64,000 nucleotides of DNA from Clarkia xantiana subsp. parviflora (GCA_036873135.1 JAPTYO010000049.1:186001-250000); one strand, 5' to 3'; positions 11,662 to 25,219 are shown, numbered from the stretch's first letter. Numbers and translations are program-made. Notes: generated by a model from the sequence alone, not told the origin.

Positions 11662-11849
11662 TGATAGAGCTCGGTGGTGCCAATTCCAGTTTTCTGTTGC
11701 AGAGTGGAGTGTGGATTGCATCATACTCTATCCAGAGATGGAGGGAGATTTTTTAGAGAAGAAATTGCTACATTAGACCCCAAAGTTTTCAGTATGTGCA
11801 TAATTTCACTCTACCGATATTGTTAAATGTTAAATGTGTCGAGCTACTC

Positions 11850-12350
11850 GGAATTGATTCAGTATTCAAATTCGATATAAAACATTCCGAGTTGAGTTTA
11901 AATCGAATATTCTAAGTCGAGTTCAAACTTATTAATATTCGGCTCGAATATTACGCGAACCTAACAAAATTTTATATTATATTCTTCAAATTCATCCTTA
12001 TAGTTTGTGTTCTTTCCCATACACATTCTCATAATTAACCTCTTTAAAATGTTGCTCTAATAATCTAATTTGCATGGATGGATTATTTCGTATCTAAACG
12101 AGTTGAGTCGAGTTTAAAAATATTTCTGTGTGGCTCAAAAATTTCCCGAGTCAAGTCGAGCTTAGATCCAAACCGAGTTTGAGTATAAAAATATTGAGCT
12201 CAACCAAATTCAAGTAGCGGTATAAACGAGCTAAACCAAACCGAGTATCTGCCAAACTCGACTCGACTGAAATCTAATGAGCTCGAGCTCAAATTTTTAA
12301 GCACAAACTCGGCTTGCATCTAAGCTTAAAATAATCGAACTCGACTCAAT
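11850..12350. mobile_element. Degenerate CTCGA/TCGAG-rich element between CAF2 and RPB10
   Basis: Repeated degenerate words such as GTCGAGTTCAAACTTATT, CGAGTTGAGTCGAGTTT and GAGCTCGAGCTCAAAT occur in both orientations toward the two ends, with an AT-rich middle. This is the layout of small non-autonomous elements with word-rich ends. No clear termini or target duplication. The rest of the CAF2-RPB10 interval (11662-12622) shows nothing else. Confidence 0.4.
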
Positions 12351-12622
12351 CGTAAATTCATCATACATCACAATAAGTTAGCATTTCTCATAACTACAAA
12401 AAACTGCGTAAAATCATATGAAAATGATTCAGAATATGTTCGTGGCTCGAAACGAACAGAACCCGATCGAGCGTAGAGCACACACAAAGTCCTTCACCTC
12501 GATGGACCGAACATTTAATCCACTACATGACCATCACACAATATGACTACTACTATTTAAACACATTGAGATCGATCGGCGTTCATCTAACTTACAAGAC
12601 CACCTTCGAATGCATGCCGCTC

Positions 12623-13964
<1,342 letters not shown>

Positions 13965-14080
13965 CTTGTTCCTCACTCCTGCTGTCAGATGGGTTCAAGT
14001 GAGGTTTATCGGTGGCCGGAAAGACGAAGCAGCGGCGGTTTATGTCGAGCTCCTGAATTTAACAGTCGTCGGTTTGTTCG

Positions 14081-14088
14081 TATTTATA
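14081..14088 (-). promoter_or_regulatory. TATA box of RPB10
   Basis: TATAAATA on the minus strand, about 117 bases upstream of the RPB10 ATG, which leaves a plausible 80-90 base 5' leader. Position and sequence fit; no transcript evidence. Confidence 0.5.
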
Positions 14089-14242
14089 AGATGCATCTCT
14101 ACTATATGATGTATGGCCCAATGAAAGATTCAGGCTCGAGAGAATAATATCTTATGGGTCAAAGACATTGTAATGGATTGAATTTGAGGCCCGCGTAGTT
14201 TATATATTTTGGATGGAAATTGGAAACTTTGGACTAGATAAG

Positions 14243-15306
14243 CTAATTGCTCGATCTATTAAATGCATTTTTTTGGACTAGATAAGCTATTTGCTCGATC
14301 TTCAGATGGACAAAATAAGTTGTTATAGACATCGTACCTTGCGTGACGTGATAAATTTCACGCGTCAGCTGGAAAATACAAGCTCCATCAATTTTGTTGT
14401 ACATTTCAAGCAAGTCGTTCCAGATTGACTGGGCAGTGGGATTACAAACAAGCCCACTGACCAAATCGTCCGCACCTAACTTTTGAAGCCATTCTTTAAC
14501 CATAGAATTGGGACGATCCAAATTAGATTTTTGATTTGTAGGAATAGTGAACTTTCATCAATAAGCAGAGCTTATTCTTCACAAGAAAAGACTCTCCTTG
14601 ATCGCATTACTCCATGCCAGTGGCGGATGGTTGTTGAATAATGTGGTTACAAACGTAACCACATTATCGAGTATTTTTAGTGGTACTTTAAGTTTATTTC
14701 TGAGAAAAAATATGACATGATCCTCATTATTTAAATGTAAGATCCTCATTATTTGAGTGTAAGATCTAAATTATTTTGTCCAAGATACTAAGACCCTATT
14801 ATTTCGTCCAAAATTGTCATCAAATACATTTTAAATGTACAAAGTAAATGAATACTTTTCTAAATATCGAAATCAAAACCAAATAAATTATATTAGTGTT
14901 ACAATAGTGTCATGACTCGATTAAAACTCAACTCATCCACAATTGGTACTGGTCGGATTTGACTCAATTGTAACATTTGTATAAGCATATATGATTTACT
15001 TCTGGTACTTTGAAAAGTACTGTGTACATTTGAAATATATTTAACGACAATTTTGGATAAATAATTGAAAAAATTATATATTATTATCGTTTTAAAATAT
15101 GTATATTTTAAAACATGTTAGTATCAATAAATAATTTTTTTAATACATTTTATATAATTTTGTTAAAAATATGTTAAATCTTTTTTTTTTTTTTTTTCTG
15201 TTTAGCGTATCCTCATTAACGAGGTCCTGGATCCGCCACTGCTCCATGCTTGATAGTCTTATGTTCCTTGCAGTTGAAACTCGATCAATGGGCTGGCATT
15301 GGTGTG
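14243..15306 (-). pseudogene. Copia-type gag remnant, copy 1, interrupted by a hAT element
   Basis: On the minus strand, 14521-14243 reads RPNSMVKEWLQKLGADD and FQLTREIYHVTQGTMSITTYF, the pattern of Copia gag (UBN2/Retrotran_gag families). The upstream part, 15306-15250 plus 14617-14522, is a degraded N-terminal gag segment parallel to copy 2. The hAT element at 14618-15241 splits it. Frames are broken and no protease, integrase or reverse transcriptase was seen, so this is a dead fragment. Confidence 0.7.
14618..15241. mobile_element. Non-autonomous hAT element with 8-bp target duplication
   Basis: Terminal inverted repeats CAGTGGCGGAT at 14618 and ATCCGCCACTG ending at 15241. The element is flanked by identical 8-mers CTCCATGC (14610-14617 and 15242-15249), the hAT signature. 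Length 624 bp, AT-rich interior without coding capacity. The corresponding empty site is present in the neighbouring gag copy (about 15497-15520). Confidence 0.88.
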
Positions 15307-15614
15307 TTATAAGGATGTGCAGTGGGATTACACACAAGTCTACTGACCAAATCCTTCGCTACTGACTTTCGAAACCATTATTTAACCATATTGCAACGAT
15401 TCAAATTACCTCGTTAATTTTCAGGAATAGTTTTAGGACTGCAACTTCCATCAATAAAGCAGAGCTTATTCTTCGCAAGAGAAGACTCTCCTTGACCGCA
15501 TAACTCCATGCTTTGATAGTTTTTCTCTATTCCTTGCAGTTGAAACTCGATCAGTGAGCTAACATTGGTGTCACAAGGATGGAGAGTGAATCGATCATCG
15601 ACTTCAAACGCCAT
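15307..15614 (-). pseudogene. Copia-type gag N-terminal remnant, copy 2
   Basis: Reading minus from 15614: MAFEVDDRFTLHPCDTNV, then a broken YQSMELCGQG and SSLAKNKLCFIDGS, matching the LHPSD...W..M..AL.AKNKLGF.DG pattern at the start of Copia gag. It is a near duplicate of the beginning of copy 1 but lacks the hAT insertion. The two copies lie head to tail, so the duplication is tandem and partial. Confidence 0.7.
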
Positions 15615-16338
15615 ATCGACAACGGGTCTTAAAATGACGAAATCTCAAAACACAAATCCAAGAAAACAAAATCGCAATGCACGATTTGTAAGGCGTGATT
15701 GATTTCAGAAGGAGGTACTAACCAGTAAATTAAGTAATGGATAGATTATAGATGCATGATGCATCACCAATCTACATCCATGCAAACAGAACTATAAAAA
15801 GCATATAACTCATCATCATCATCATAACTTAAACAAACATGAAGCAATGTATAAATCCAACAATAACATCAACAACCATTTTTATCTTAAACAACATCAA
15901 AATCCAAGATCCTATATTGTTCTTTTCCATCACACAATAAACCCTTAATGATGAGCCACTAAAATAGTAAATCTCCTTAGCTTCACGATATTAAACCATG
16001 CATGCATGGAGGAGCCTGTAAAAATAATTAATGTGCCAAATTGTTAGAAATATGTTAAACTCCTAAACTTTAGTTCTTTTACAAATACACACCCAAACTT
16101 TGGTTTATATTAAATCTCAGACAAAAACACTACCTCTGTCACTTTGTTACGTGAGTGACACGTGGTGTTTTGATGGACAAAGTGACAGATGTACCTTTTA
16201 GTCTAAGATCAAAAGTTTTCATAGCTAAATATTAAAAAAAAAAAAAAAATCAAAGTTCGAATACCAACCAACTTGTAAACCTATCAATGTTATAACGATT
16301 TGATTATCAGCATTATTAATATTTAATAGTAGAATTTA
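15615..16338. other. Gene-free stretch; possible last exon/3' UTR of the FBL10-like gene near 15950-16020
   Basis: No protein-coding similarity was seen. On the minus strand TTTTTACAG is followed at about 16016 by a short frame (APPCMHGLIS, then stop) that could be spliced to a cryptic donor CAG/GTTTGA near 16889 of the FBL10-like gene. This is speculative. Confidence 0.25.
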
Positions 16339-16588
16339 TTTGTGAGAGACATATAAATCTTTTGTAAAAGAATAATGTTAAAAATACCTTATAAATAACT
16401 TTTAAAAAAGATTTTAAGAGAACCTACTCATAACAAAATGCTTGCCTAGAAATTTGTGAAGAACATCTCTTACAAAATTTTGAGTTTTGTAAGAAATTTC
16501 TCTCGAAACTTAATTAATTCCTTGAAAATTGTTATAATTTGTGAGGGATTGATTCGCTTAAAAATCGTTTACCAATTTTCTTGTAGTG
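16339..16588. mobile_element. CACTA-type element, left end missing
   Basis: It ends TTTTCTTGTAGTG at 16588. Its interior (CTCTCGAAAC, TTATAATTTGTGAGGGATTG, CTTAAAAATCGT) parallels the right half of the complete copy at 16597-16877. The left CACTACAAG terminus was not found. Confidence 0.6.
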
Positions 16589-16596
16589 AATGTTGA

Positions 16597-16877
16597 CACT
16601 ACAAGAAATCCTAGTCATTTGCGAGAGATTTGTTTGTGAGGTGCGTATAACCTTATTTGTAAGGGAATTATGAAAATCTCTTAGAAATACAACATTCAAT
16701 TTTTTTTTGTAAGAGAACGATTCCTAACAAAGAGTTTGGCCAAAAGATTCCTTAAAAACTTCCTTAAAAATTCCTTTAAAATCTCTCGAAACATAATAAA
16801 TCCCTAGAAAATTCTTATAATTTGTGAGGGATTGATTTCCTTAAAAATCGTCACAAATTACCAATTTTCTTGTAGTG
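16597..16877. mobile_element. Small CACTA-type MITE next to the FBL10-like stop codon
   Basis: Starts CACTACAAGAAAT at 16597 and ends TTTTCTTGTAGTG at 16877; 281 bp, no coding capacity. Same family as the neighbouring truncated copy. No clear 3-bp target duplication. Its right end lies five bases from the stop codon of the F-box/LRR gene. Confidence 0.75.
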
Positions 16878-16882
16878 AGGAA

Positions 16883-19800
16883 TCAAACCTGGTTTGCTAG
16901 CACAAAGTCCACATGATGAACAGAGCAATTCCATTTATCATTACACCCCATATCACAGCCACCAGTACACACTGTCAGCCACGGCCTTTCCTCAATAACT
17001 TCCCGGAAAATCGCACTGAATACTTCCTCTTCATCGTTTTGATCATAATAAGGTGTTCCGTCCACCCCGAGCCACCGAAGTCCTTTGAAAAATGTCCCTC
17101 CAAGCAATAACCTCAAATATTCATCCGACAACGAGCAATACGCCATATCGAGCTTCCTGATATCAGTGAATAAATATAATAGAAAAATATATATTTTATT
17201 ATATAATGATTAAGATAAGGGAAAAGAACCTATTTACAGTCTGAATTTTGGCACATGTGTCAGTTTGGTGTCTGAGGTTTATAATGACTGTCCGAATTTT
17301 CACATTTGTTGCTATTTGGTGTCTCCGCCGTCTATTTCGGGGGTTAAATTGGACGGAATGTGGTCACGTGGGTGAACAAATTTCAAAATTCCAAAAATAC
17401 CCCTGACTATAATTAGGGTTCTGGCCTAACCCAGCCCGATTCCGGCCTATTGCGGCCAAACCCAGCCCGATTCCGGCCTATTGTGGCCAAACCCACCCTG
17501 ATTCCGGCCGATTACGGCCAACCCACCCCAATTCCGGCCGATTACGACCAAACTCGTCCCGAATCCAGCCGATTACGGCCTATTCCGACCTATTCCGGCC
17601 GATTTAGGGTTAAGGAGCTCCGATTTAGGGTTCCGACCGATTTTGGCCGATTCTCGGCCAATTCCGGCCTATTCCGACCGATTGGAGGTGGGTGGCTGCA
17701 GGTGGGTGGCCGGAGCTGGGGTGCTTTAAAAAAAGGGCAAAATAGTCTTTTCAACTCGATCTGTTAAAATTAACCCCAAAAACTAACGGAAAACCAAATA
17801 GGCACAAAACTGAAAATTCAGACACTAAATAGCAACAGTTTAAAATTCAGATACCAAACTGACACTCGAGTCAAAATTGAGACCGTAAATAAGTTCTTTC
17901 CCTTAACATAAATTAGTAATAGATATAATACCTGAGCGGCTTATTGCGACCATCATCGAATAATCCCTTCCTCGCTAATGCATTGATCGACGAATCAGTC
18001 ACCTCGTGGCAGTATTTTACGCACAACTCTGTGACTGCAAATGCCGAGTTAGCGATTGTCTCGACCGCTTCATCGGTTATCCCACATATCATACCTAAGT
18101 CGAGGGTGGTTAGGGTTTTGCTGATTATTCCGCCATTACAGATCAACACAGAGATTCCATGGTCAGTTACTCTCACGCAGCTTCGGAGAGAAAGGCTCTT
18201 TATAGGTGCAGAGCCCTTGGAAAGGGCTAGTAGACCCTCGTCGGTTACATCCGTGTCTGTAAGATCCAATGAAGTTAACCTGTAGGAAGAGAGTCGATCG
18301 GTTACATTAGCGTTAGTTGTTAAGTTATGGATCCTGATTATCCGTTATTCGAATTTTTTGGATATAATTTATTTTTTTGTAATTATATGTACTCTATATA
18401 AAAGCGTGATCTTCTTTCTTAATCATTTGTGAGTGTTGAGAGCATCGATCCTAATATCCGTAAGAATCATGGACGGAGTCAGAATTTTTTTTCAGGGGTT
18501 AAGAATTGAGCTAGGGGCAACTAACTTATATAGAAAAAACAGGGGGGCAAATGTAAGGTTTTAAAGGATCAAACTGAAAACAATTATAAAAATCAAAATA
18601 AAAATTGTACATCACAAAAAGTTGAAGGGGTGATTGCCCTCTTGTTCTATGGAAAAATCACCCAAATACCCACTTTTTGAATCTCAAACACAAAAACAAG
18701 AGGAAACTTGGTCCATAAATACCCAACGCCGCACGCCATTTTTAGGGCGCATCTGAGAGATGCGCCATTTTCGCCGGTCAACGGTCAAAATATGACCGTT
18801 GAGTCAAATGGCGCATCTCTCAGATGCGCCATTTTTAGAGAAACTATCATAAAATGACGAAATTTCTTATCGCTTTGTTATTTAATTAAAAGTCTTGATT
18901 TGAGTCCTATAAATGGAAAAATCCTGATCACCAGCATTTTTTACCTTCCTGGGCTGTAGCCCGGTCGGAGTGCAAATTATTCTTGGTTTGAAATAATTCG
19001 TATAATCAGTGCTACTCTTCTGATAGGGGCAAAAACCCTGCATGAAACTGAAAATAAAGAAGCTAACCTGTTCAGAAAGGAGATGTACTTCATTTCCGGG
19101 GCCGTTACATGGAAGTTGAGCCGCTCTAAGCGGCTATTCGATGCGATCGGCTTCAGAACATTGCTTGTGAAATTTTCCCACGACTCGGTTAACATTGTCA
19201 TGAAGAGTTTCACCTCCGTCAAGGAACACGAACCCATGTCACGGAAGGCTTCGTCCGTCAATAAATCCGCATCTCCGACTTCAAACTTCTTCAACTTGGG
19301 TAAGGAACGGAGCATCGGTCCAAAACCGTCATCGGTAACGTGCGAAAACCCGATGAGCGTCAACGACTCTAGTTCCCGACAGCTACGGGAGAGTAAAATG
19401 AAGCCGGATTCATCGACAAATTGGAACGATGCCAAGGCAAAATGGTTATGGTCTCGGACGAGGACTAGGGTTTTCAAATTGGAGCAATTAGTTGCGATCG
19501 CCTGAAGCCCGACGTTACTCAAGTCGATACGCGGTTCGACTTCGTGTAGTGGATCGTCTTGCAAATCGAGCTCCGACAAATAAGGAACATTTTTTGCGAT
19601 TGTCAGTACGAGCCTGTCTGTTATGACTTCCAACACGAGCGACAGTTTCTGTAGTGAGGAAAAATATGACAGTCCCGAAGCAAGAGCAGTTGCCTGACGT
19701 TCGTCTACTGGCTCCAGTGTCAAAGATTTGATCGTATTGGGCATGTAATTCATATAGCCAAGTGATGGGCAAGTTCTTGCTTGGTGCTCAACAAGTTTAG

Positions 19801-22800
19801 GTTGAATCTTTAGACAAAAAGACTGCAAAACAAATCATAATTAGGGTTAGCAATCTAAAAACAACGTTAAACCCAGATTTAAAAAGTTGATATTTGGCGT
19901 CTGAATTATCTGATTTGTTCATTTCAAATTTTTTCTATGTTGGTGTTAAAATTGATGTTTTAATCAATATGTTTTTCATTTTTTGGAAGAATCGTATTAG
20001 TTGCTCATGGTTTAGACTTATTTGTTGCTTAAAAAACATTTTTTTTTTTGTTATTTTAAGAGGGGTTATCATGTTTTTTGGTCCAACATCTTTAACAACT
20101 TTTGGGTTTTGGTTCAGCATTTTTTTGGCCTAGGTTTGGTACTATATGTTTGACACTTTTGGCTTTTGGTCCATCCATTAGTTGACTATCAGTTTGACAG
20201 TTAAATAACCACGTAACTTGCACATCAAATATACATTTGGTGTCCAAACTATCAGATTTGTCAATTTCCATTTTTTTCAACTGATTTTGGCGTAATAATT
20301 AATGTTTTAATCAATAAAAACATGTTTTTCACTTTTTGAAAAGATCATATTAGTTGCTCACGGTTTATGCTTATTTATTGCTTAAAAAAATATGTTTTTT
20401 TCGTCATTTTAAGAGAAATCAACCAATCTAAAAATGATTTTAATATGTAATTACCTCCAACTTGTTGCAATTAGTGAGTATTTTACTGAGCCAGCCATTA
20501 TATATGTCCACATAATTGCGCGATTCCAACACGAGCACTCTAATATAAAATCAAAGAATGCAAGAGATCAAGTTATTCACAGTGAGAGCTAAGCAACAAG
20601 CATTTAAAGGTTTAATTAGGGTTTAAATTGTCGAACAACAAAACCTTAAATTAGGGCATTTCTCTGCAATTTGCTGGAGAATTCTAGGATCAAATGTATA
20701 AATGCGCAGTAATATCAGCTCCTCAATTTGCGAACCGAGCCATTTGATATAACTATCTCCATTGAGACGAAGGCAATCGAGAGTTAGGGTTTTGATGCCT
20801 GTGCATTTCGGCAGAAGTATCTCTATTGTTTCACAATCTGGATAAAATTCCTGCAAAAAAAAAAAAAAAAGTTTACAAGAAAAAAACAAAACTTGAGGGT
20901 CACTGGACCTCGGTGGCCCTAGCCATGGTTCGACCTAGTCATGGTTCGGACCATGGCTAGGTCAATTTAGCCATAGGGTGCGGTTGAAAATGTTTAGGGG
21001 CTAAATTGCAAAAATAAAAACTTAGAACAATAATTTTGAGGACTAAACTGAAAAAAATAGAAATTTGGGGCTAGATATGTGCAAGTCACGTGACTATTAA
21101 CGGTGAAACTAACAGTCAACTAACGTATGCAACAAAAGTGGTTCAAATTGCAAACGTATTGCACTAAAAGTATACAAAAAAAAAATGTTGCACCAAAAGG
21201 CAAAAATCGTCAAACATGTTGTATCAAAAGACCTATTAAATAGATTAGTTCCGGGTATATTTCAATTCATTTATGGTAATTTGATTGCCTCTAGATATGG
21301 GTACCCGTTTGGAGCCTTTTATATTTTTTTCATTCCAAACATTAAATAGTTTATGAAATTATATTCACAAGTACAAAATACAGATCTACTATGACAACAA
21401 TTTTAATAGTATGCGACCGAAACCTAATATACTTTAAAAAAAACTCTACCTAAAATACTCTCTATAGATCGGTTCTGGGTATGTTTCAATTCATTTAGGG
21501 TAATTTGACCACTCCTAGATTGGGGTGTCCGTTTGGAGCATGTTATTTTTTTTCCCTTTCCAAATATTAAATAGCTTATGAAAATTTGTTCACATGTACA
21601 AAAATACAGATCTACTAGGACACCAATTTTGATTGTATGCTACCAAAATTTGTCATATTTTCATAATACACTTTCAAAAATATATTCTATAGATCGGTTC
21701 CGGGTAGATTTCAATTCATTTAGGGTAATTTGCTAGCCCCTAGATCTGTGTACCCGTTTGGAGCCTGTTCTACCTGAAATCTACTCTATATATCAGTTCC
21801 AGATATGTTTCAATTCCTTAGGGTAATTTGATCACCCATATATCTAGGTACCCGTTTGGAACATGTTATCTTTTTCTCTTCCCAAATATTAAATAGTTTG
21901 TGAAATTATATTCACAAGTACAAAAATAAAGATCTACCAGGACAAGAATTTTGATAGTATGCTACTGAAACTTATCATATTTTCAAAAAAAACATTTCTT
22001 GAAATCTACTCTATATACTAGTTCCTAGTAGGTTTTTGCTCACCCCTAGATCTGGGTATTCATTTGGAGCGTGTTATCTTTTTCCCTTCCCAAATATTAA
22101 ATAGTTTATGAAATTATATTCACAATAACAAATCTACTCAAATTTTTTGATAGTATCCTACCAAAACTTATCATATTTTCAAAAAACTATACCTGAAATC
22201 TACTCTATAGATCGGTTCCTGGTAGGTTTCATTTTCTCTAGGGTAATTTGCTCAACCCTAGATCCGGGTATTCATTTGGAGCCTGTTACCTTTTTCCTTT
22301 CCCAAAATTTAAATAACTTATGAAAATATATTCATATTCACAAGTATAAAAATACAAATCTTATCTAGGACAACAATTGTTTCATTTAGGGAAATTTGAT
22401 CACTCCTAAATTGGGGTATCCGTTTGGAGCATGTTATCTTTTTTCCCTTTCCAAATATTAAATAGCTTATGAAAATTTGTTCACATGTACAAAAATACAG
22501 ATCTACTAGGACACCAATTTTGATTGTATGCTACCAAAATTTATCATATTTTCATAATACTCTTCCTAAAATATATTCTATAAATCGGTTCCGGGTAGAT
22601 TTCAATTCATTCAGGGTACTTTGATAGCCCCTAAATCTGTGTACCTGTTTGGAGCCTGTTCTATCTAAAATCTACTATATAGATCGGTCCCGTATATGTT
22701 TCAATTCCTTTAGGGTAATTTGATCACCCCTATATCTGGGTACCTGTTTGGAACAAGTTATCTTTTTTATCTTCTTTGTGAAATTATATTCACAAGTACA

Positions 22801-25159
22801 AAAATAAAGATCTACCAGGACAACAATTTTGATAGTATGCTACCGAAACTTATATATTTTCAAAAAACATTTCTTGAAATCTACTCTATAGACTGGTTCC
22901 TAATAGGTTTTTGCTCACCCCTAGATCTGGGTATTCATTTGGAGCGTGTTATCTTTTTCCCTTCCCAAATATTAAATAGTTTATGAAATTATATTCACAA
23001 TAACAAATCTACTCAAATTTTTTGATAGTATCCTACCGAAACTTATCATATTTTCAAAAAACTTTGCCCGAAATCCACTCTATAGATCGGTTTCTGGTAG
23101 GTTTTATTTTCTCTAGGGTAATTTGCTCAACCCTAGATCCGGGTATTCATTTGGAGCCTGTTACCTTTTTCCTTTCCCATTATTTAAATAACTTATGAAA
23201 ATATATTCATATTCACAAGTATAAAAATACAAATCTTATCTAGGACAACACTTGTTTCATTTAGGGTAATTTGATCACTCCTAGATTGGGATATCCGTTT
23301 GGAGCATGTTATCTTTTTTCCCTTTCCAAATATTAAATAGCTAATGAAAATTTGTTCACATGTACAAAAATACAGATCTACTAGGACACCAATTTTGATT
23401 GTATGCTACCAAAATTTATCATATTTTCATAATACTCTTCCTAAAATATATTCTATAGATCGGTTCCGAGTAGATTTCAATTCATTCAGGGTACTTTGAT
23501 AGCCCCTAAATCTGTGTACCCGTTTGGAGCATGTTCTATCTAAAATCTACTATATAGATCGGTCCCGTATATGTTTCAATTCCTTTAGGGTAATTTGACA
23601 ACCCCTAAATATGTGTACCCATTTGGAACCTATTATCCTTTTTCTCTTCCCAAATATTTATTAAATAATGTATGAAATTGATTTCACAAGTACAAAAAAT
23701 GAAGATCTACTAGGACAATAATTATGATAGTATCCTACCAAAACATATCGTATTTTTAGAAAAATTTGTATGAAATCTGCTCTATAGATCGGTTCCCGGG
23801 ATGTTTCATTTTCTCTAGGGTAATTTGCTTACCCCTAGATCTGGGTATCCAAATCAATTTTGATAGTATCCTACTGAAACTTGTCATATTTTCAAAAAAC
23901 TATGCCTGAAATCCACTCTATAGATCGGTTCCTGGTAGGTTTCATTTTCTCTAGGGTAATTTGCTCAACCCTAGATCCGGGTATTCATTTGGAGCCTGTT
24001 ACCTTTTTCATTTCCCAAAAATTAAATAACTTATGAAAATATATCCATATTCACAAGTATAAAAATACAAATCTTATCTAGGACAACAATTGTTTCATTT
24101 AGGGTAATTTGATCACTCCTAGATTGGGGTATCCATTTGGAGCATGTTATCTTTTTTCCCTTTCCAAATATTAAATAGCTTATGAAAATTTGTTGTACAA
24201 AAATACAGATCTACTAGGACACCAATTTTGATTGTATGCTACCAAAATTTATCATATTTTCATAATACTCTTCCTAAAATATATTCAATAGATCGGTTCC
24301 GGGTCGATTTCAATTCCTTTAGGGTAATTGGATAGCCCCTAGATGACCGGTTCCGAATATGTTTCAATTCCTTTTGAGGTAATTTGATCGATCACCCCTA
24401 GATCTGGGTACCCATTTGGAACATGTTATCTTTTTTCTCTTCCCAAATATTAAATAATGTATGAAATTAAATTCACAAGTACAAAAAATACAGATCTACT
24501 AGGACAACAATTACGATAGTAACCTATCGAAACATATCGTATTTTTAGAAAATTTTATCTGAAATCTACTCTATAAATCAGTTCCCGGTATGTTTCATTT
24601 TCTCTAGGGTAATATGCTTACCCCTAGATCTGGGTATCCAAATCAATTTTAATAGTATCCTACTGAAACTTGTCATATTTTCAAAAAACTATGCCTGAAA
24701 TCCACTCTATAGATCGGTTCCTGGTAGGTTTCATTTTCTCTAGGGTAATTTGCTCAACCCTAGATCCGGGTATTCATTTGGAGCCTGTTACCTTTTTCAT
24801 TTCCCAAACATTAAATAACTTATGAAAATACATTCATATTCACAAGTATAAAAATACAAATCTAATTATCTAGGACAACAATTTTGATAATATGCTACCA
24901 AAACCTATCTTAAAAAAAAAAAAAAAAAAGCTCTACCCTAGATCCGTGTGAAAGAAGAGAAGGTGCTCACAGAGAGATGAAGAGAGGGAATGGCTGCTAG
25001 GGCTTCTGAGGCAGATGATCGGAGCGTGGTGCTCACGCAAGATACAGTGCACAGTGTTTCTAGGTCAAGCTTCTCGAGAATGCCGCTTACCAAGACGCAG
25101 CTTGGGAGGCTCTCCAATCTGGATATTATCTGCCGTCTTTTTTTGCTGCAACTCTCCAT
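16883..25159 (-). CDS. F-box/LRR-repeat protein 10-like (FBL10-like)
   Basis: Six exons in transcript order: 25159-24971, 20850-20645, 20539-20455, 19822-19068, 18279-17932, 17156-16883 (stop TGA). Splice phases agree and give 618 residues. An N-terminal F-box (LESLPSCVLVSGILEKLDLETLCTV split over residues 14-45) recruits SKP1 in an SCF ubiquitin ligase. About a dozen leucine-rich repeats follow, for example ELDLQDDPL, LESLTLIGFSHVTDDGF, SLDLTDTDVTDEGL and LTTLDLGMICGITDEAV, presumably the substrate-binding surface. The last exon (KGLRWLGVDG, ERPWLTVCTGG) matches the end of plant FBL10, but the usual acidic C-terminal tail is absent: the frame stops five bases from a CACTA element. Intron 1 is 4.1 kb and filled by tandem repeats; introns 4 and 5 hold further elements. 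The substrate is unknown. Confidence 0.87.
17217..17905. mobile_element. MULE-like non-autonomous element in FBL10-like intron 5
   Basis: Inverted ends of about 34 bp: AAGGGAAAAGAACCTATTTA at 17217 and TAAATAAGTTCTTTCCCTTA ending at 17905. Between them is a GC-rich block of degenerate ATTCCGGCC-type repeats (17420-17680). Layout and internal phrases (TTTGGTGTC, ATACCCCTG) resemble the element at 2234-3044 and the decayed one at 30230-30605. No clear target duplication. Confidence 0.65.
18470..18650 (+). mobile_element. Short element, second copy of the 5250-5432 family, in FBL10-like intron 4
   Basis: Runs from GGACGGAGTCAGAATTTTT to AAAAGTTGAAGGGGTGATTG and is the reverse-orientation partner of 5250-5432. 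Confidence 0.5.
18746..18830. repeat. Composite palindrome (three nested inverted repeats) in FBL10-like intron 4
   Basis: Left arm GGCGCATCT-GAG-AGATGCGCC (18746-18766) and right arm GGCGCATCT-CTC-AGATGCGCC (18810-18830) are each perfect palindromes and also pair with each other. Between them TCAACGGTCA (18778-18787) pairs with TGACCGTTGA (18793-18802) across five bases. The RNA could form one long hairpin or a three-armed structure. Confidence 0.9.
20880..21240. other. Decayed repeat in intron 1 with CCATGG-centred inverted words
   Basis: GCCATGGTTCGACCTAG and its near-inverse GGACCATGGCTAGGTC lie at 20920-20965. Further right, phrases such as GTGCAAGTCACGTGACTATT and TTGCACTAAAAGTATAC also occur in variants at about 39700-39860 and 51950-52120, which points to a dispersed repeat family. 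Boundaries are not defined. Confidence 0.4.
21241..24910. repeat. Complex tandem repeat with about 0.88-kb higher-order unit in FBL10-like intron 1
   Basis: The block is built from diverged subunits of roughly 100-230 bp carrying TCTATAGATCGGTTCC, CTAGATCTGGGTA, TTTGGAGC(A/C)TGTTA and CCAAATATTAAATA. The subunits recur in the same order about every 875-883 bp (for example TCTATAGATCGGTTCCTGG-type words near 22200 and 23083; related words near 22575 and 23452, and 22675 and 23550). About four higher-order units are present, the last ones rearranged. No coding function is apparent. Confidence 0.88.
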
Positions 25160-25212
25160 TTTGCATATTCTAGGGTTTTGTTTTCATGGAGATGATGATG
25201 AGGAGAAGATTA

Positions 25213-25219
25213 ATTTATA
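25213..25219 (-). promoter_or_regulatory. Possible TATA box of the FBL10-like gene
   Basis: TATAAAT on the minus strand about 55 bases upstream of the ATG at 25159. The leader would be short. Weak evidence. Confidence 0.3.
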
